Positions 1-9,133 are shown, counted from the stretch's first letter. The stretch is DNA of 43,170 nucleotides from an uncultured Clostridia bacterium (GCA_947587775.1 CANPYD010000001.1:1-43170); one strand, 5' to 3'. Program-made: numbers and translations. Notes: generated by a model not told the origin, from the sequence alone.

Positions 1-356
1 TCCTCCGCGAGAACGGCATATCCCTCCCCGCCGGCGACCGCAAACGCCTCCCGACGCTCGCTGACCGAAATCTCCACCGTGGAGGGAAACTTCTTTTCGA
101 TCTTTTCCACCTTCATGCAGGGGTACGCTTCCACCACCCCGCGCACTTCTTCAAGATCGAGGAAGGCCGTGCTCGAACCGACATATTTGTTGAGCTCCGT
201 TTTGAGCGACGCCGCATCGCTCTCGCCATCCGCAGAGTAGACGAGAAAGTCCGTCTGTACCAATGTGACCGTAAAAACGGCGTTGAGCCCTGCCGCAATG
301 GCCGCGGCAAGGAGCAAAAAGGAAACGACGGTCGTGATCAGCACCCGCTTCTTCAT
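1..356 (-). CDS. ftsQ: Cell division protein FtsQ/DivIB, N-terminal part (runs off the window)
   Basis: The ATG at 356 is preceded by GGGAGGT five bases upstream and opens a frame that stays open to the window edge (118 codons). The product starts MKKRVLITTVV, has one membrane segment at about residues 6-27 and then a POTRA-like region at about 34-105, with the pattern typical of FtsQ/DivIB (KTELNKYVGSSTAFLDL followed by VEKIEKKFPSTVEISVSER). In this family the POTRA domain outside the membrane docks FtsL/DivIC-type partners in the divisome. It lies 18 bases downstream of murA, the usual neighbourhood of ftsQ/divIB. The C-terminal beta domain is missing only because the window ends. The identification rests on motif and position. 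Confidence 0.85.
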   Translation of the reverse strand, partial: MKKRVLITTVVSFLLLAAAIAAGLNAVFTVTLVQTDFLVYSADGESDAASLKTELNKYVGSSTAFLDLEEVRGVVEAYPCMKVEKIEKKFPSTVEISVSERREAFAVAGGEGYAVLAE

Positions 357-374
357 CGGTACCTCCCGTGCGCC

Positions 375-1631
375 CTACATGCGCACTCTTTCGATCTGTG
401 CCCCGAGGGAGCGAAGTTTGCCCTCGAGATCGGAATATCCCCTGTCGATATGGGTAAGGTCGAGCACTTCCGAGACGCCCTCCGCCGCAAGTGCGGCAAT
501 CACAAGTGCGGCGCCGCCGCGGAGATCCCCCGCCGTCACGCTCGCCCCGTGCAACCCCTTGACGCCTCTCACAAATGCCGTCCGTCCGCGCACTTCGATG
601 TCTGCCCCCATCTTCTGGAGTTCGGGGACATATTTGAAGCGCGTTTCAAACAGATTTTCGACGATGAGCGCCCCGCCCTCGCAGACGGTATTGAGCGCCG
701 TGATCTGCGCTTGCAGATCGGTCGGGAATCCGGGGAAAGGCATCGTCTCGATGCGGCGGTTGCATTTGAGCCTGCCGTAACTCGACAGTCTTATTTTATC
801 ATTTTTTGTATGGATCTTGCAACCGTTTTCGCGTAATTTATGTAAAAGCATGCCGAGATTCTCGCCCGAGACCCCCTCCACTTCCACTTCGCCGCCGCAA
901 ATGGCGCAGGCGATGAGGAAGCTCCCGGCTTCGATGCGGTCTTTGATGGGAGTATATGTAACGCCGCCGAGGGATCCGACGCCCTCGATCTCGATGACGT
1001 CCGTTCCCGCGCCCCTGATCTTCGCCCCCATTTTGTTGAGAAAATTCTGAAGATCGACGATCTCGGGTTCCTTTGCCGCCCCTTGAAGTACCGTTCTTCC
1101 TTCGGCTTTCACCCCCGCCAGCATGATGTTTTCCGTCGCCCCAACGCTGGGAAAATCGATGGCAATCTCCGCGCCCTTCAGTTTTTCGCATTCGCAATAG
1201 ATGTAGCCGTCCCGCTCGACGATATCCACGCCCAGCCGTTTGAGTGCGTTCAGATGCAGATCGATGGGACGAAGCCCGATGTCGCACCCGCCCGGATAGG
1301 CAATGACGGCGCGGCGGAACCTTGTGAGAAGGGATCCGAGCATAAAGACGGAAGAGCGTAATTCCCGCGTGAGAACCGAGGATATGATGTGGCTGTGGGC
1401 ATTGGAGCTGTCAATGACGACGTTTCCGTCCTCAAAGCGCACCTCCGCACCGAGTTCCCTCAAAATCTGCGCCATACAGAAGGCGTCGGCGATCGCAGGC
1501 GTTTCACAGATCGTGACTTGTTTATCCGTCAGAACGGACGCCGCAAAGAGCGGAAGGACGGAATTCTTCGCCGATTGCGTCTTGACGCTGCCAAAGAGCC
1601 GCCTACCCCCGTCTATGATAAATTTATCCAT
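375..1631 (-). CDS. murA: UDP-N-acetylglucosamine 1-carboxyvinyltransferase MurA
   Basis: 418 residues, the normal length of MurA. The enzyme moves enolpyruvate from PEP to UDP-GlcNAc, the first committed step of peptidoglycan synthesis, in the cytoplasm. Visible marks are the N-terminal AKNSVLPLFAAS (Lys/Asn substrate contacts), the catalytic loop YPGGCDIGLRPIDLHL with Cys116 (fosfomycin-sensitive type, not the Asp variant), and PFPGFPTDLQAQ in the C-terminal half. The ATG has GAGGAG six bases upstream. It follows ftsW in the dcw operon with about 60 bases between. Low-GC Gram-positives often carry two copies (MurAA/MurAB); this one is the copy in the division cluster. Confidence 0.97.
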   Translation of the reverse strand: MDKFIIDGGRRLFGSVKTQSAKNSVLPLFAASVLTDKQVTICETPAIADAFCMAQILRELGAEVRFEDGNVVIDSSNAHSHIISSVLTRELRSSVFMLGSLLTRFRRAVIAYPGGCDIGLRPIDLHLNALKRLGVDIVERDGYIYCECEKLKGAEIAIDFPSVGATENIMLAGVKAEGRTVLQGAAKEPEIVDLQNFLNKMGAKIRGAGTDVIEIEGVGSLGGVTYTPIKDRIEAGSFLIACAICGGEVEVEGVSGENLGMLLHKLRENGCKIHTKNDKIRLSSYGRLKCNRRIETMPFPGFPTDLQAQITALNTVCEGGALIVENLFETRFKYVPELQKMGADIEVRGRTAFVRGVKGLHGASVTAGDLRGGAALVIAALAAEGVSEVLDLTHIDRGYSDLEGKLRSLGAQIERVRM

Positions 1632-1690
1632 GGTTATCTCCTCATGTATTTCTGAAAAATGCGGAAAAACCCGTCTTACGGGCGCCGCAT

Positions 1691-2821
1691 TTACTTGTAC
1701 ATCTTATGAATTTTTCGCCTCTCGTTGTGCCTTGACACGCCGTAGACGATCCCCATCCCCGCCATCGTGACGATGAGCGAAGTGTTCCCCGCCGAGATGA
1801 GCGGGAGCGGAAGTCCCGTGGGCGGGATCGTTCCGCTGACTACGAGGGCGTTGAGCGCAGACTGCACGGCAAAGGCGAGCGTGATCCCCGAGACGAGCAT
1901 ATAACCGTAGAAGCTCTCGCAATTCCTTGCGATCCTGAATCCCCGCCAGACGACAAACCCGATGAGAACAAAGAGCGCGAGAACACCCAAAAAGCCCACT
2001 TCTTCCGCAATGACGGCGAGGATGAAATCACTTTCCGCAAAGGGAAGAAAGCGGAACTTCTGCCGCGATTTGAACAGCCCAACACCGAAGAATTCCCCGT
2101 TGCCGAGCGCATAGAGGGATTGGATGAGCTGGTACCCCTCCCCCCGCGGCGACGCCCAAGGGTCGAGATAGGCGGAGAGCCGTTTGAGCCTGTACGGCTC
2201 GGCAATGATAAGCGCGGGAACCGCCAAAAGCACGGGAATGCAGATACACAAAAGGCTCTTCCACGAGGCGCCGCTCAAAAAGATCATGCCGATCATGATC
2301 GCCCCCACGCACATCGTGACCGACATATTCGGCTCGAGCATGATGAGGACGCAGATCGCGATTCCCGCCGCAAGCACGGGCAAAATGCCTTTGAAAGAAC
2401 GCATGCGCGCGGGATCCTTCGCAAAATAACCCGCCGTAAAGAAGATAAAGCCGTATTTTGCGATCTCGGACGGCTGGATGGTGAAGGAGCCGAACCCGAT
2501 CCAGCGCGTCGCGCCGTAGTTACTCTTCCCGAGTCCCGGCACAAAGACGAGAGCGAGAAGGATCAGGGAAAGGATGAGGGCGGGAAGCCCCGCCCTTCTG
2601 AATTTTCCGTAGGGAACAAAGGAGATCCCGACGAGCGCCGCAAGCCCGAAAAGAAACCCGACAAGCTGTTTCTTGAAGAAGAAAAAGCGGTCTCCGTACT
2701 GGACCTCCGCGTTATAACAGCTTGCGGAATAGACGAACACGAGCCCGAGCGCGGCGAGCAGAATCACCGCACCGAGGAAGAGAAGATCCCCCTTCCCCGC
2801 GCCGTCATTCGTCCTCTTCAA
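1691..2821 (-). CDS. ftsW: Peptidoglycan polymerase FtsW (SEDS family)
   Basis: A multi-span SEDS protein. These proteins polymerise lipid II glycan chains together with a class B PBP at the septum. The family signature is present near the centre (GYQLIQSLYALGNGEFFGVG, then FLPFAESDFILAVIAEEVGF), as is the C-terminal PPTGLPLPLIS. I place the start at TTG 2821 because AAGGAGG lies just upstream (GGAGG plus a six-base spacer). An in-frame ATG at 2851 would add ten residues (an Arg-rich run) but has a poor ribosome site. With the TTG start the gene overlaps the end of murD by 17 bases, implying translational coupling. Position between murD and murA supports FtsW over RodA; a SpoVE role is possible. 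Confidence 0.93.
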   Translation of the reverse strand: MKRTNDGAGKGDLLFLGAVILLAALGLVFVYSASCYNAEVQYGDRFFFFKKQLVGFLFGLAALVGISFVPYGKFRRAGLPALILSLILLALVFVPGLGKSNYGATRWIGFGSFTIQPSEIAKYGFIFFTAGYFAKDPARMRSFKGILPVLAAGIAICVLIMLEPNMSVTMCVGAIMIGMIFLSGASWKSLLCICIPVLLAVPALIIAEPYRLKRLSAYLDPWASPRGEGYQLIQSLYALGNGEFFGVGLFKSRQKFRFLPFAESDFILAVIAEEVGFLGVLALFVLIGFVVWRGFRIARNCESFYGYMLVSGITLAFAVQSALNALVVSGTIPPTGLPLPLISAGNTSLIVTMAGMGIVYGVSRHNERRKIHKMYK

Positions 2822-4206
2822 CCGTCGCCTCCTTCGGGACGGAGAGCGCATTTCCCGCTTCGCTCTTCAAGAGCTCGAGCATTTCGCAAAACCGCTTTCC
2901 GCGCTCCTCATAACTTGTAAAGGCATCGAAACTCGCGGAAGCGGGCGAAAGCAGAACGTTTTGCCCCTTTCCCGCCGTCAGATAGGCGACGCGGACCGCA
3001 AGATCGAAGGGACGGCAGAGCGTGACGGCGGAGAAGCCTTTTTTGAGCGCCGCATTGAGAATGCGGAAGGCGTTTTCCCCATAGATCACGGCATGCACGA
3101 CGCCCGAATCCTTGATCGCGTCGAAGAGCGGTTCGTAAGAATAGCCCTTATCCTTCCCGCCGAGAAGGATCACGCTCTCCCCCTTTACGCTCCCGACCGC
3201 CTTGATCGCGGAATCCACGTTGGTCGCCTTGGAGTCGTCGATAAAGGTGATCCCGTTGAGCTCGCCGACCTTTTCGAGACGGTGCTTGACACCGCGGAAA
3301 TTTTTGAGCGCCGTCCGGATAGACGTAGTGTCCGTCCCCATGAGTTTGGCTGCCGCGATCGCAGCGAGCGCGTTCGCACGGTTGTGTTCCCCTTCGAGGG
3401 GAAGATCGCCCGCCGGGAACAGCCGTTCCCCGTACCAACAGAAGCAATCATCCTGCAAATACGCCCCTTCCACGCGCTCGCGGAGGGAAAACCAAACGAT
3501 CTTCGCCTTCGTCTTTTCCGCAAATCCGCGCACGATCGGGTCGTCATGATTCAAAACCGCATATTCGCTCTCCGCGGAATTTTTGAGGAGACGGGATTTC
3601 AGATAGATGTAATTTTCCATGTTATAGTGGCGGTTGAGATGATCTTCCGTCACATTGAGCACGACCGCAACGTGCGGGCGCAGCGAATAGAGCGTCTCGA
3701 GCTGGAACGAGGAAATTTCAAGCACTGCAAGCCCGTCCTCGCCGAGTTCCTGCAAGCAGGAAGTGAGCGGACGCCCCACATTGCCGCAGGCGATCGCCTT
3801 TTTCCCCGCCGCGCGGAAGATCCCCTCGAGCATGGTGACCGTCGTCGTCTTCCCGTTCGTGCCCGTCACGGCGACGCTCGGGCAGTGCAGATCCGTTGCG
3901 CCGAGCTCTGCTTCCCCGATGATGCGCTTCCCCGCCCGCTTGAAGGCTACGGGAAGAGGATGATCGACGGGGATCCCCGGCGAAAGAACAAGGATATCGC
4001 ATTTTGCGACCGCTTCTTCGAGCCCCTCTTTTTTTTACGGGCGTACAGCCGATCTTGGAAAGGCGGTCGGCCGCTGCGCGGACGTTCTCGTCCTCGACGT
4101 CGTCGTATACGCTGACCTTGGCGCCGCGCGAGATGAGATACTCGCCCGCTGCGACCCCGGAACGGGACAGTCCCGCGACAAGAAAGGATTGCTGGGTATA
4201 AAGCAT
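2805..4206 (-). CDS. murD: UDP-N-acetylmuramoylalanine--D-glutamate ligase MurD, interrupted by a frameshift
   Basis: MurD adds D-Glu to UDP-MurNAc-L-Ala. The N-terminal segment from ATG 4206 (GGAG eight bases upstream) reads MLYTQQSFLVAGLSRSGVAA up to about residue 57. The rest, including the conserved SPGIP, the ATP-binding VTGTNGKTTT, NVTEDHLNRH and FIDDSKATN, is in another frame ending at 2805. The two parts join at an A8 run (minus strand, 4029-4036); with seven A residues the frame would be continuous and give a normal-length enzyme of about 466 residues. No other defect is visible. The gene is essential and single-copy in most bacteria, so an assembly indel or slippage is more likely than a dead gene. 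Confidence 0.93.
4029..4036 (-). other. murD: A8 homopolymer at the murD frameshift
   Basis: Eight consecutive A on the coding (minus) strand directly after codon 57 (GTA is 4038-4036 and shares the first A). Removing one A restores the reading frame, giving VKKEGLEEAVAKCDILVLSP. Homopolymers of this size are common sites both of sequencing or assembly indels and of transcriptional slippage. Confidence 0.85.
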
Positions 4207-4249
4207 CCGGAATTCTCCTTATCTCCCCGCGGCTTCTCCCGCGCAGGAG

Positions 4250-5197
4250 TCAGGCGAAGGGAAGAAGAAGCGTAAGTCCCAGCACCGCCGTGGAAATCGC
4301 ATATCCGTACGAGATTTTCGCCTCGGAAAAGCCCTTTTCCTGAAAATGGTGGTGAATGGGCGCCATCAGAAAGACCCTTCTGCCTGTCCGCTTATAGTGT
4401 ATGACCTGAATGATGACGGATATGCTTGACAGAACGAATACGGCGCCGAGAATGGGGATCGCAAGGGCATTCCCCGAGAAAAGCGCGACGCTTGCCGCAA
4501 ACCCGCCGAGCGAAAGGGAGCCCGTATCCCCCATAAACACGCTTGCGCGGGAAGTATTGAACACGAGATACGCCGCAAGTGCCCCCGTAAGGCAGAAACA
4601 CAGCGAGGACATCTCCCCCGTCCCCTCGAGGCGCAGAAGGATCCCGAAGATCAAAAAGAAAAAGGCGCAGGACGACCCCGCAAGCCCGTCCAGCCCGTCC
4701 GTGAGATTCACGCTGTTGACCGTTGCGAGAAACACAAACACGCCGAGCGGCAGCATCCACCAGCCGATATCGACGACGATCTTCGTATAGGGAATGTAGA
4801 GGAGCGTCATGCCGCCCAAAACTGCGTAGACACCTGCGATCACCGCAACGGCGAACTGGAAAAAGAGCTTTTGGTACGGTCTCAGTCCCAAATTTTTCCC
4901 GCGCTTTTTTTTGAGAAGGTCGTCGAGAAATCCAACCAAAAGATACCCGACGCCCACGGCGATACAGACGGCAAAGGGCCTGTCCGAGACACCGCAGAAC
5001 GCGAGCGCGACGACGGCGGCGGCAAGAATAAAGCCGAGACCCCCCATCGTAGGCGTCCCGCTCTTATCCTTATGCTCTTTGACGTACTGTAAAATATTCT
5101 GCCCCGCCTTTAATTTTTTGAGAAGAGGGATCTCGGCGGCGCAGAGCAAAAGAGAGAGCGCAAAAGAACAGAGGAGAAGGAGAAGAATATCACGCAT
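4250..5197 (-). CDS. mraY: Phospho-N-acetylmuramoyl-pentapeptide-transferase MraY
   Basis: A 315-residue polytopic membrane enzyme that joins UDP-MurNAc-pentapeptide to undecaprenyl phosphate to make lipid I. Family motifs in order are LDDLLKKKRGKNLGLRPYQK with the Asp pair 92-93, NSVNLTDGLDGLAG with Asp167, MGDTGSL with Asp224, and the triple-His loop APIHHHFQEKG at 282-284. The ATG has GGGAG six bases upstream. Its 5' end overlaps murE by eight bases. In most Firmicutes murF precedes this gene; here murE does so directly. Confidence 0.97.
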   Translation of the reverse strand: MRDILLLLLCSFALSLLLCAAEIPLLKKLKAGQNILQYVKEHKDKSGTPTMGGLGFILAAAVVALAFCGVSDRPFAVCIAVGVGYLLVGFLDDLLKKKRGKNLGLRPYQKLFFQFAVAVIAGVYAVLGGMTLLYIPYTKIVVDIGWWMLPLGVFVFLATVNSVNLTDGLDGLAGSSCAFFFLIFGILLRLEGTGEMSSLCFCLTGALAAYLVFNTSRASVFMGDTGSLSLGGFAASVALFSGNALAIPILGAVFVLSSISVIIQVIHYKRTGRRVFLMAPIHHHFQEKGFSEAKISYGYAISTAVLGLTLLLPFA

Positions 5198-6623
5198 TTT
5201 TATCTCCCGTCAGCGCCTTGATCACAGCCTTATCCGTGTAGGCGTACCTGATCCCCATGATCTCCTGTTCCGTCTCGCCGCCCTTGCCCGCAACGAGCAG
5301 GACATCCCCCTTTTTCAGTTTCCCGACCGCGTAAGCGATGGCTTTTTCCCGCTCCTCGACGGCGACATAATCGCGGCTCACTTTCCTGTATCCCTCCTCG
5401 ATCTCGGCGATGATCGCGCACGGATCTTCGTAGCGCGGATTATCGGAAGTAATGACGGCAAAATCGCATAATTTTGCGACCGTTTCCCCCATCAGGGGAC
5501 GCTTTGCCCTGTCGCGGTTCCCGCCGCAGCCGAACACGACGATGAGATCCCTCTCGGTGTGTTCCCTGAGCGTTGCAAGCGATTTTTCCAGCCCGTCGGG
5601 CGTGTGCGCAAAGTCCACAAAGATCTCCGCGCCCCGATATGTGCTCACCCGCTCGAGCCGTCCTTCCACATGGACTTCCGCAAGCCCCTCTGCGATCTTT
5701 TCCATACCCACGCCGAGGAACTTCGCGCATGCTGCGGCGGCGAGCGCGTTGGAGACGTTGTATCTGCCCGGCATGAAGAGCTCCGCTTCGCAGAGATCGT
5801 CCTCGAGATTGAAGAGCGATTGGCTCCCCGAAAGCGTCTCTCCTTCGATCAGGGCAAAACAGTCGGACGGCTCGTCGATGCCGTACGTCTTATATCGCCT
5901 GCATGTTTTTGCGATCTCGGCGGAAAACGGGTCGTCGCTGTTGAGCAGCGCCAGACGGCAACGGGAAAAGAGCGATTTTTTCGCCTCTCCGTAAGCCTGC
6001 ATGTCCGCAAAAAAATCGAGGTGATCCTGCGTGAGATTGGTAAAGACCGCAATGTCATACAGGATGGGAAGTTCCTTTTTCAAGGCAAGGGCATGGGCGG
6101 AGACTTCCATCGCGACTGTCTCCACGCCCGCTTTTTTCATATCGGCGAGCAGGGAAAAGAGCGCGACGGGGTCGGGCGTCGTGAGCGCGGGCGCGATATT
6201 GACGCCGCAATAGGACGCGCCGAGCGTTCCGATGAGCCCCGCTCTCTTCCCCGCGGCTTTCAGGATCGAATGAAGCATATGGGTGATCGTCGTCTTTCCG
6301 TTCGTCCCAGTCACGCCGACGAGTTTCATGCCGCGTTCGGGGTGGCCGTAAAAGGCAGCCGAAATCTGCGAGAGCGCCTCTCTGCCGTCGCGGACGAGGA
6401 TACAGGGCAGTTCCGTTTCGAGTTTGTGCTCCGCGACGAGTGCGCACGCCCCTCTGCGCTCCGCTTCCTTTGCGTAAGTGTGAGAGTCCTCCTGCGTCCC
6501 GCGCATGCAAAAAAAGAGGTCTCCCGTCCCCGCAACGCGGCTGTCCGTGCAGAGCGATGAGATCTCCGCGTCCCTTCCGATGAGTGTGCCCTTTGCTTCC
6601 GCGGCAAGATAGGATAATTTCAT
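5190..6623 (-). CDS. murE: UDP-N-acetylmuramoyl-tripeptide ligase MurE (meso-DAP type)
   Basis: 477 residues. It adds the third amino acid of the stem peptide. The P-loop VTGTNGKTT is at 104-112, the carbamylated-lysine region lies around residues 210-220, and the substrate motif DNPR at 394-397 is the form found in meso-diaminopimelate-adding enzymes (Lys-adding enzymes usually differ here). This predicts A1-gamma, mDAP peptidoglycan. The ATG has GGAGG seven bases upstream and shares ATGA with the stop of the upstream PBP gene. Confidence 0.96.
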   Translation of the reverse strand: MKLSYLAAEAKGTLIGRDAEISSLCTDSRVAGTGDLFFCMRGTQEDSHTYAKEAERRGACALVAEHKLETELPCILVRDGREALSQISAAFYGHPERGMKLVGVTGTNGKTTITHMLHSILKAAGKRAGLIGTLGASYCGVNIAPALTTPDPVALFSLLADMKKAGVETVAMEVSAHALALKKELPILYDIAVFTNLTQDHLDFFADMQAYGEAKKSLFSRCRLALLNSDDPFSAEIAKTCRRYKTYGIDEPSDCFALIEGETLSGSQSLFNLEDDLCEAELFMPGRYNVSNALAAAACAKFLGVGMEKIAEGLAEVHVEGRLERVSTYRGAEIFVDFAHTPDGLEKSLATLREHTERDLIVVFGCGGNRDRAKRPLMGETVAKLCDFAVITSDNPRYEDPCAIIAEIEEGYRKVSRDYVAVEEREKAIAYAVGKLKKGDVLLVAGKGGETEQEIMGIRYAYTDKAVIKALTGDKNA

Positions 6624-8317
6624 GTCACTTCCTCCGATGGTTGCAGATCCATGATATCGATGATCCCCCGAAAAATCTCCCCCGCGCAGGGTGCGGCGAC
6701 CGTACTGCCGTAATAGGAACCCTGCGGTTCATCCACGATAACCAGTGTTAAATATTTTGGTGCATCTGCGGGAAAATATCCGACAAAGGAAGAGACGTAC
6801 TTCCCCTGTGCGATCCGCCCGTTTTCATATTTTTGCGCGGTGCCCGTTTTCCCCGCGACGCGGTATCCCTCGATGTATGCCTTTTTGCCGCTTCCGTCGC
6901 GGACGACCCCCTCGAGCATGTTTGAAAGAATGTGTGACGCTTCCTCGCTCACCGTGCGGCGGAGGAGTTTTTTCTCTGTCTTTTGGCTGACGCTCCCGTC
7001 CTCCGAAAAGATCTCCGCAACGAGGCGGGGCGCGTAGCAATACCCGCCATTGACCGCTGCGGCGGCGGCACAGGCGAGCTGCAGCGGCGTGACCGCGATC
7101 GTCTGCCCGAATCCGATGCGCGCCAGGTCGCAGTCCCGCACGATGCTTTCCGGCAAGAGCATTCCGATGGATTCCCCCGAAAAGTCGATCCCCGTCGCCC
7201 TGCCGAAGCCGAACGCCTCGAGATATTCATAAAAGGTCTCCTTCCCAAGCGCGAGTGCGATGTCCACAAAACAGGGATTACAGCTGTTGTTGAGCGCTTC
7301 CGCAAGCGTTTGGTTGGAATGCTTGCCGTTTTTATGATCGCTCCAGCAGCGGATCGTCGTGCCATCCACCGAGCGGGTACGGGAAGAGGAATACACATAA
7401 TTCAAAGGCAGGGCGGAGGGATTTCCCCTGAGCCCCTCTTCGATGTTCGAGACGGCAGTTACGATCTTGAAGGTGGAACCGGGCTCATAGATATCGGACA
7501 CCAGACTGTTGCGGGAGAGCGCATTGAGAGCGGAAATATCCTTTCTCGGAATATCGTTGAGATCGTAGGAGGGAAGATTCACCATGGCAAGTACGGAAAA
7601 ATCAGTGGGATCGAGCACGATCGCCCGCGCCGCCTTTGCCTGTGACGACAAAAGTACTTTCCCCATGACTTCCTCGGCGAGCGACTGGATCCGCCTGTCC
7701 ACGGTGAGCCGAAGGCTCATCCCTTCCTCGGCGGCAAGATATGCAGCAGTTGCGCCTTCGAGATCTACACCGACAAGATCGGTCTCATAGAGGATCTCCC
7801 CGTCTTTCCCCGCCAAAAAGCTGTTATAATATCCCTCCACGCCCGTCGTCCCCGATCCGTCGAAGGAAGTAAATCCGAGCAGCTGGCATGCAAGCGAACC
7901 GTAAGGATAGACGCGGATATCGTCACGGGAATAATAGACCCCTTTGATGTTTTGCTCCGCGAGCGCTTCCACTGTCTCCTTTCCCGTCTTTCTGAGCAGG
8001 ACGATCTCCGACTTGCTCTTATCCGTAAGTTTTCCGAGCAGTTCTTCGTAAGTCAGCCCGAGCGCAGCGGAAAGCGTACGGGCGCTCTCTTCCGCGTCCT
8101 CAACGGCGTTCGCACGCGCGTAGACGGTATAAGCGGCGGTGTTCCCCGCAAAGAGTTCCCCGCGGACGTCATAGATCTTTCCCCTTCCCGCATGGATGGG
8201 GATCTCCCTTGTCCACTGGTCGAGGGCAAGACTGTGCAGCTGATCCTTCCAAATGACCTGTATGTAGAAAAATCTGCCCAAAAAAAGACAAAAAAGAAAG
8301 GCTATCGCCAAAATCAT
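6620..8317 (-). CDS. ftsI: Septal class B penicillin-binding protein (FtsI/SpoVD-like)
   Basis: 565 residues from ATG 8317: an N-terminal membrane anchor (about 1-20), a dimerisation region, and a transpeptidase domain with SxxK (Ser281, STFK), SxN (Ser345-Cys-Asn347) and KTGT (Lys490). It cross-links septal peptidoglycan with FtsW. There is no PASTA repeat at the C terminus, unlike typical SpoVD or PBP2x. The frame stays open upstream: 16 codons earlier an ATC (8365-8363) sits eight bases after a strong GGGAGG, and the extra residues KDQYSVTLLRKRLFA look like a normal cytoplasmic tail, so the real start may be non-standard. The ATG used here has only GAGG nine bases upstream. It overlaps murE by four bases. 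Confidence 0.93.
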   Translation of the reverse strand: MILAIAFLFCLFLGRFFYIQVIWKDQLHSLALDQWTREIPIHAGRGKIYDVRGELFAGNTAAYTVYARANAVEDAEESARTLSAALGLTYEELLGKLTDKSKSEIVLLRKTGKETVEALAEQNIKGVYYSRDDIRVYPYGSLACQLLGFTSFDGSGTTGVEGYYNSFLAGKDGEILYETDLVGVDLEGATAAYLAAEEGMSLRLTVDRRIQSLAEEVMGKVLLSSQAKAARAIVLDPTDFSVLAMVNLPSYDLNDIPRKDISALNALSRNSLVSDIYEPGSTFKIVTAVSNIEEGLRGNPSALPLNYVYSSSRTRSVDGTTIRCWSDHKNGKHSNQTLAEALNNSCNPCFVDIALALGKETFYEYLEAFGFGRATGIDFSGESIGMLLPESIVRDCDLARIGFGQTIAVTPLQLACAAAAAVNGGYCYAPRLVAEIFSEDGSVSQKTEKKLLRRTVSEEASHILSNMLEGVVRDGSGKKAYIEGYRVAGKTGTAQKYENGRIAQGKYVSSFVGYFPADAPKYLTLVIVDEPQGSYYGSTVAAPCAGEIFRGIIDIMDLQPSEEVT

Positions 8318-8385
8318 GGCAAATAACCTCTTTCGTAAAAGCGTAACGGAATATTGGTCTTTGATGAGAGCTTCCTCCCTTACGG

Positions 8386-9093
8386 CTACGCCTCGCCGCG
8401 GATCATCCCGCTGCTCTGGGCGTATTCGTCGATATAATTCGGGTCATGGAAACCGTCGAGCTCTTCGCGGATCTTCGCATAGCGCTCGGAAAGATCGGTG
8501 AGTTCGCTGTTACGGGCGGCGATCCTGGCGTCCATGGAATTGAGGATCCCCGTATTGATGCACACGAGTGCGATCGCCACGACAATCGCTGCCGCGATGA
8601 TGGAGAGCACCAGCTTCGTCCTTGCCGAAAGCGAAGCAAAAAAACCGACGTGCTCCTCTTTGTGAATCATCGTGGGCGTATCTTCCGCCCGATAGATCCG
8701 TTGCAGCGTCTGCATCGTGCGCCTTGTGGGAAGAAGATCTTCGTCATTTGTCACATCTTCCGTCTCGGGTTCGGCGGCGGGCGCAACGGCAACCGCTTCG
8801 GGTTCGGCGATGCGGTGGTCTTTATAGTCGGTGAAGGATTCGGTACGGACGGGTGCCGTGCGCTCCTGTACGGCGGCACGGGTCACCTGCTCCGCGGCGG
8901 GCTCGGCAGGTGCAGCGGGGCGCGCCGAAAAAGTCGCCGCATAGTCCTCCGCTACGGCTTCATCACTCGTTTCAGCGGAGAAAAACCGCTTGTAGAGCTC
9001 TTTCATGCGCATATCATGGGCGATCGCTTCGGGTGATTTTTCCACCGTAGGCGTGCTCGCATTCGATACTCTATCTAAAATTGCCTGAGCCAT
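8386..9093 (-). CDS. FtsL-like septum protein with a long cytoplasmic N-terminal tail
   Basis: Position between rsmH and the septal PBP is where ftsL lies in dcw clusters. The last 76 residues fit FtsL/DivIC: one membrane segment at about 160-180 followed by a short heptad-rich stretch (MDARIAARNSELTDLSERYAKI, residues about 187-208). The first about 159 residues are unusual, being Ala/Pro/Glu-rich and probably disordered; FtsL usually has a short cytoplasmic tail. The ATG has GAGGAG six bases upstream. Sequence similarity in this family is weak, so the call is by topology and context; a DivIC-like protein is the alternative. Confidence 0.72.
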   Translation of the reverse strand: MAQAILDRVSNASTPTVEKSPEAIAHDMRMKELYKRFFSAETSDEAVAEDYAATFSARPAAPAEPAAEQVTRAAVQERTAPVRTESFTDYKDHRIAEPEAVAVAPAAEPETEDVTNDEDLLPTRRTMQTLQRIYRAEDTPTMIHKEEHVGFFASLSARTKLVLSIIAAAIVVAIALVCINTGILNSMDARIAARNSELTDLSERYAKIREELDGFHDPNYIDEYAQSSGMIRGEA

Positions 9094-9133
9094 AACTATC
9101 TCCTCGTTTTATTCTATTCGACAAAATGTCTGT

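Noticed and set aside
5559..6560. 333-codon plus-strand frame across murE
   Set aside because: No domain, His/Arg/Phe-rich shadow of murE.
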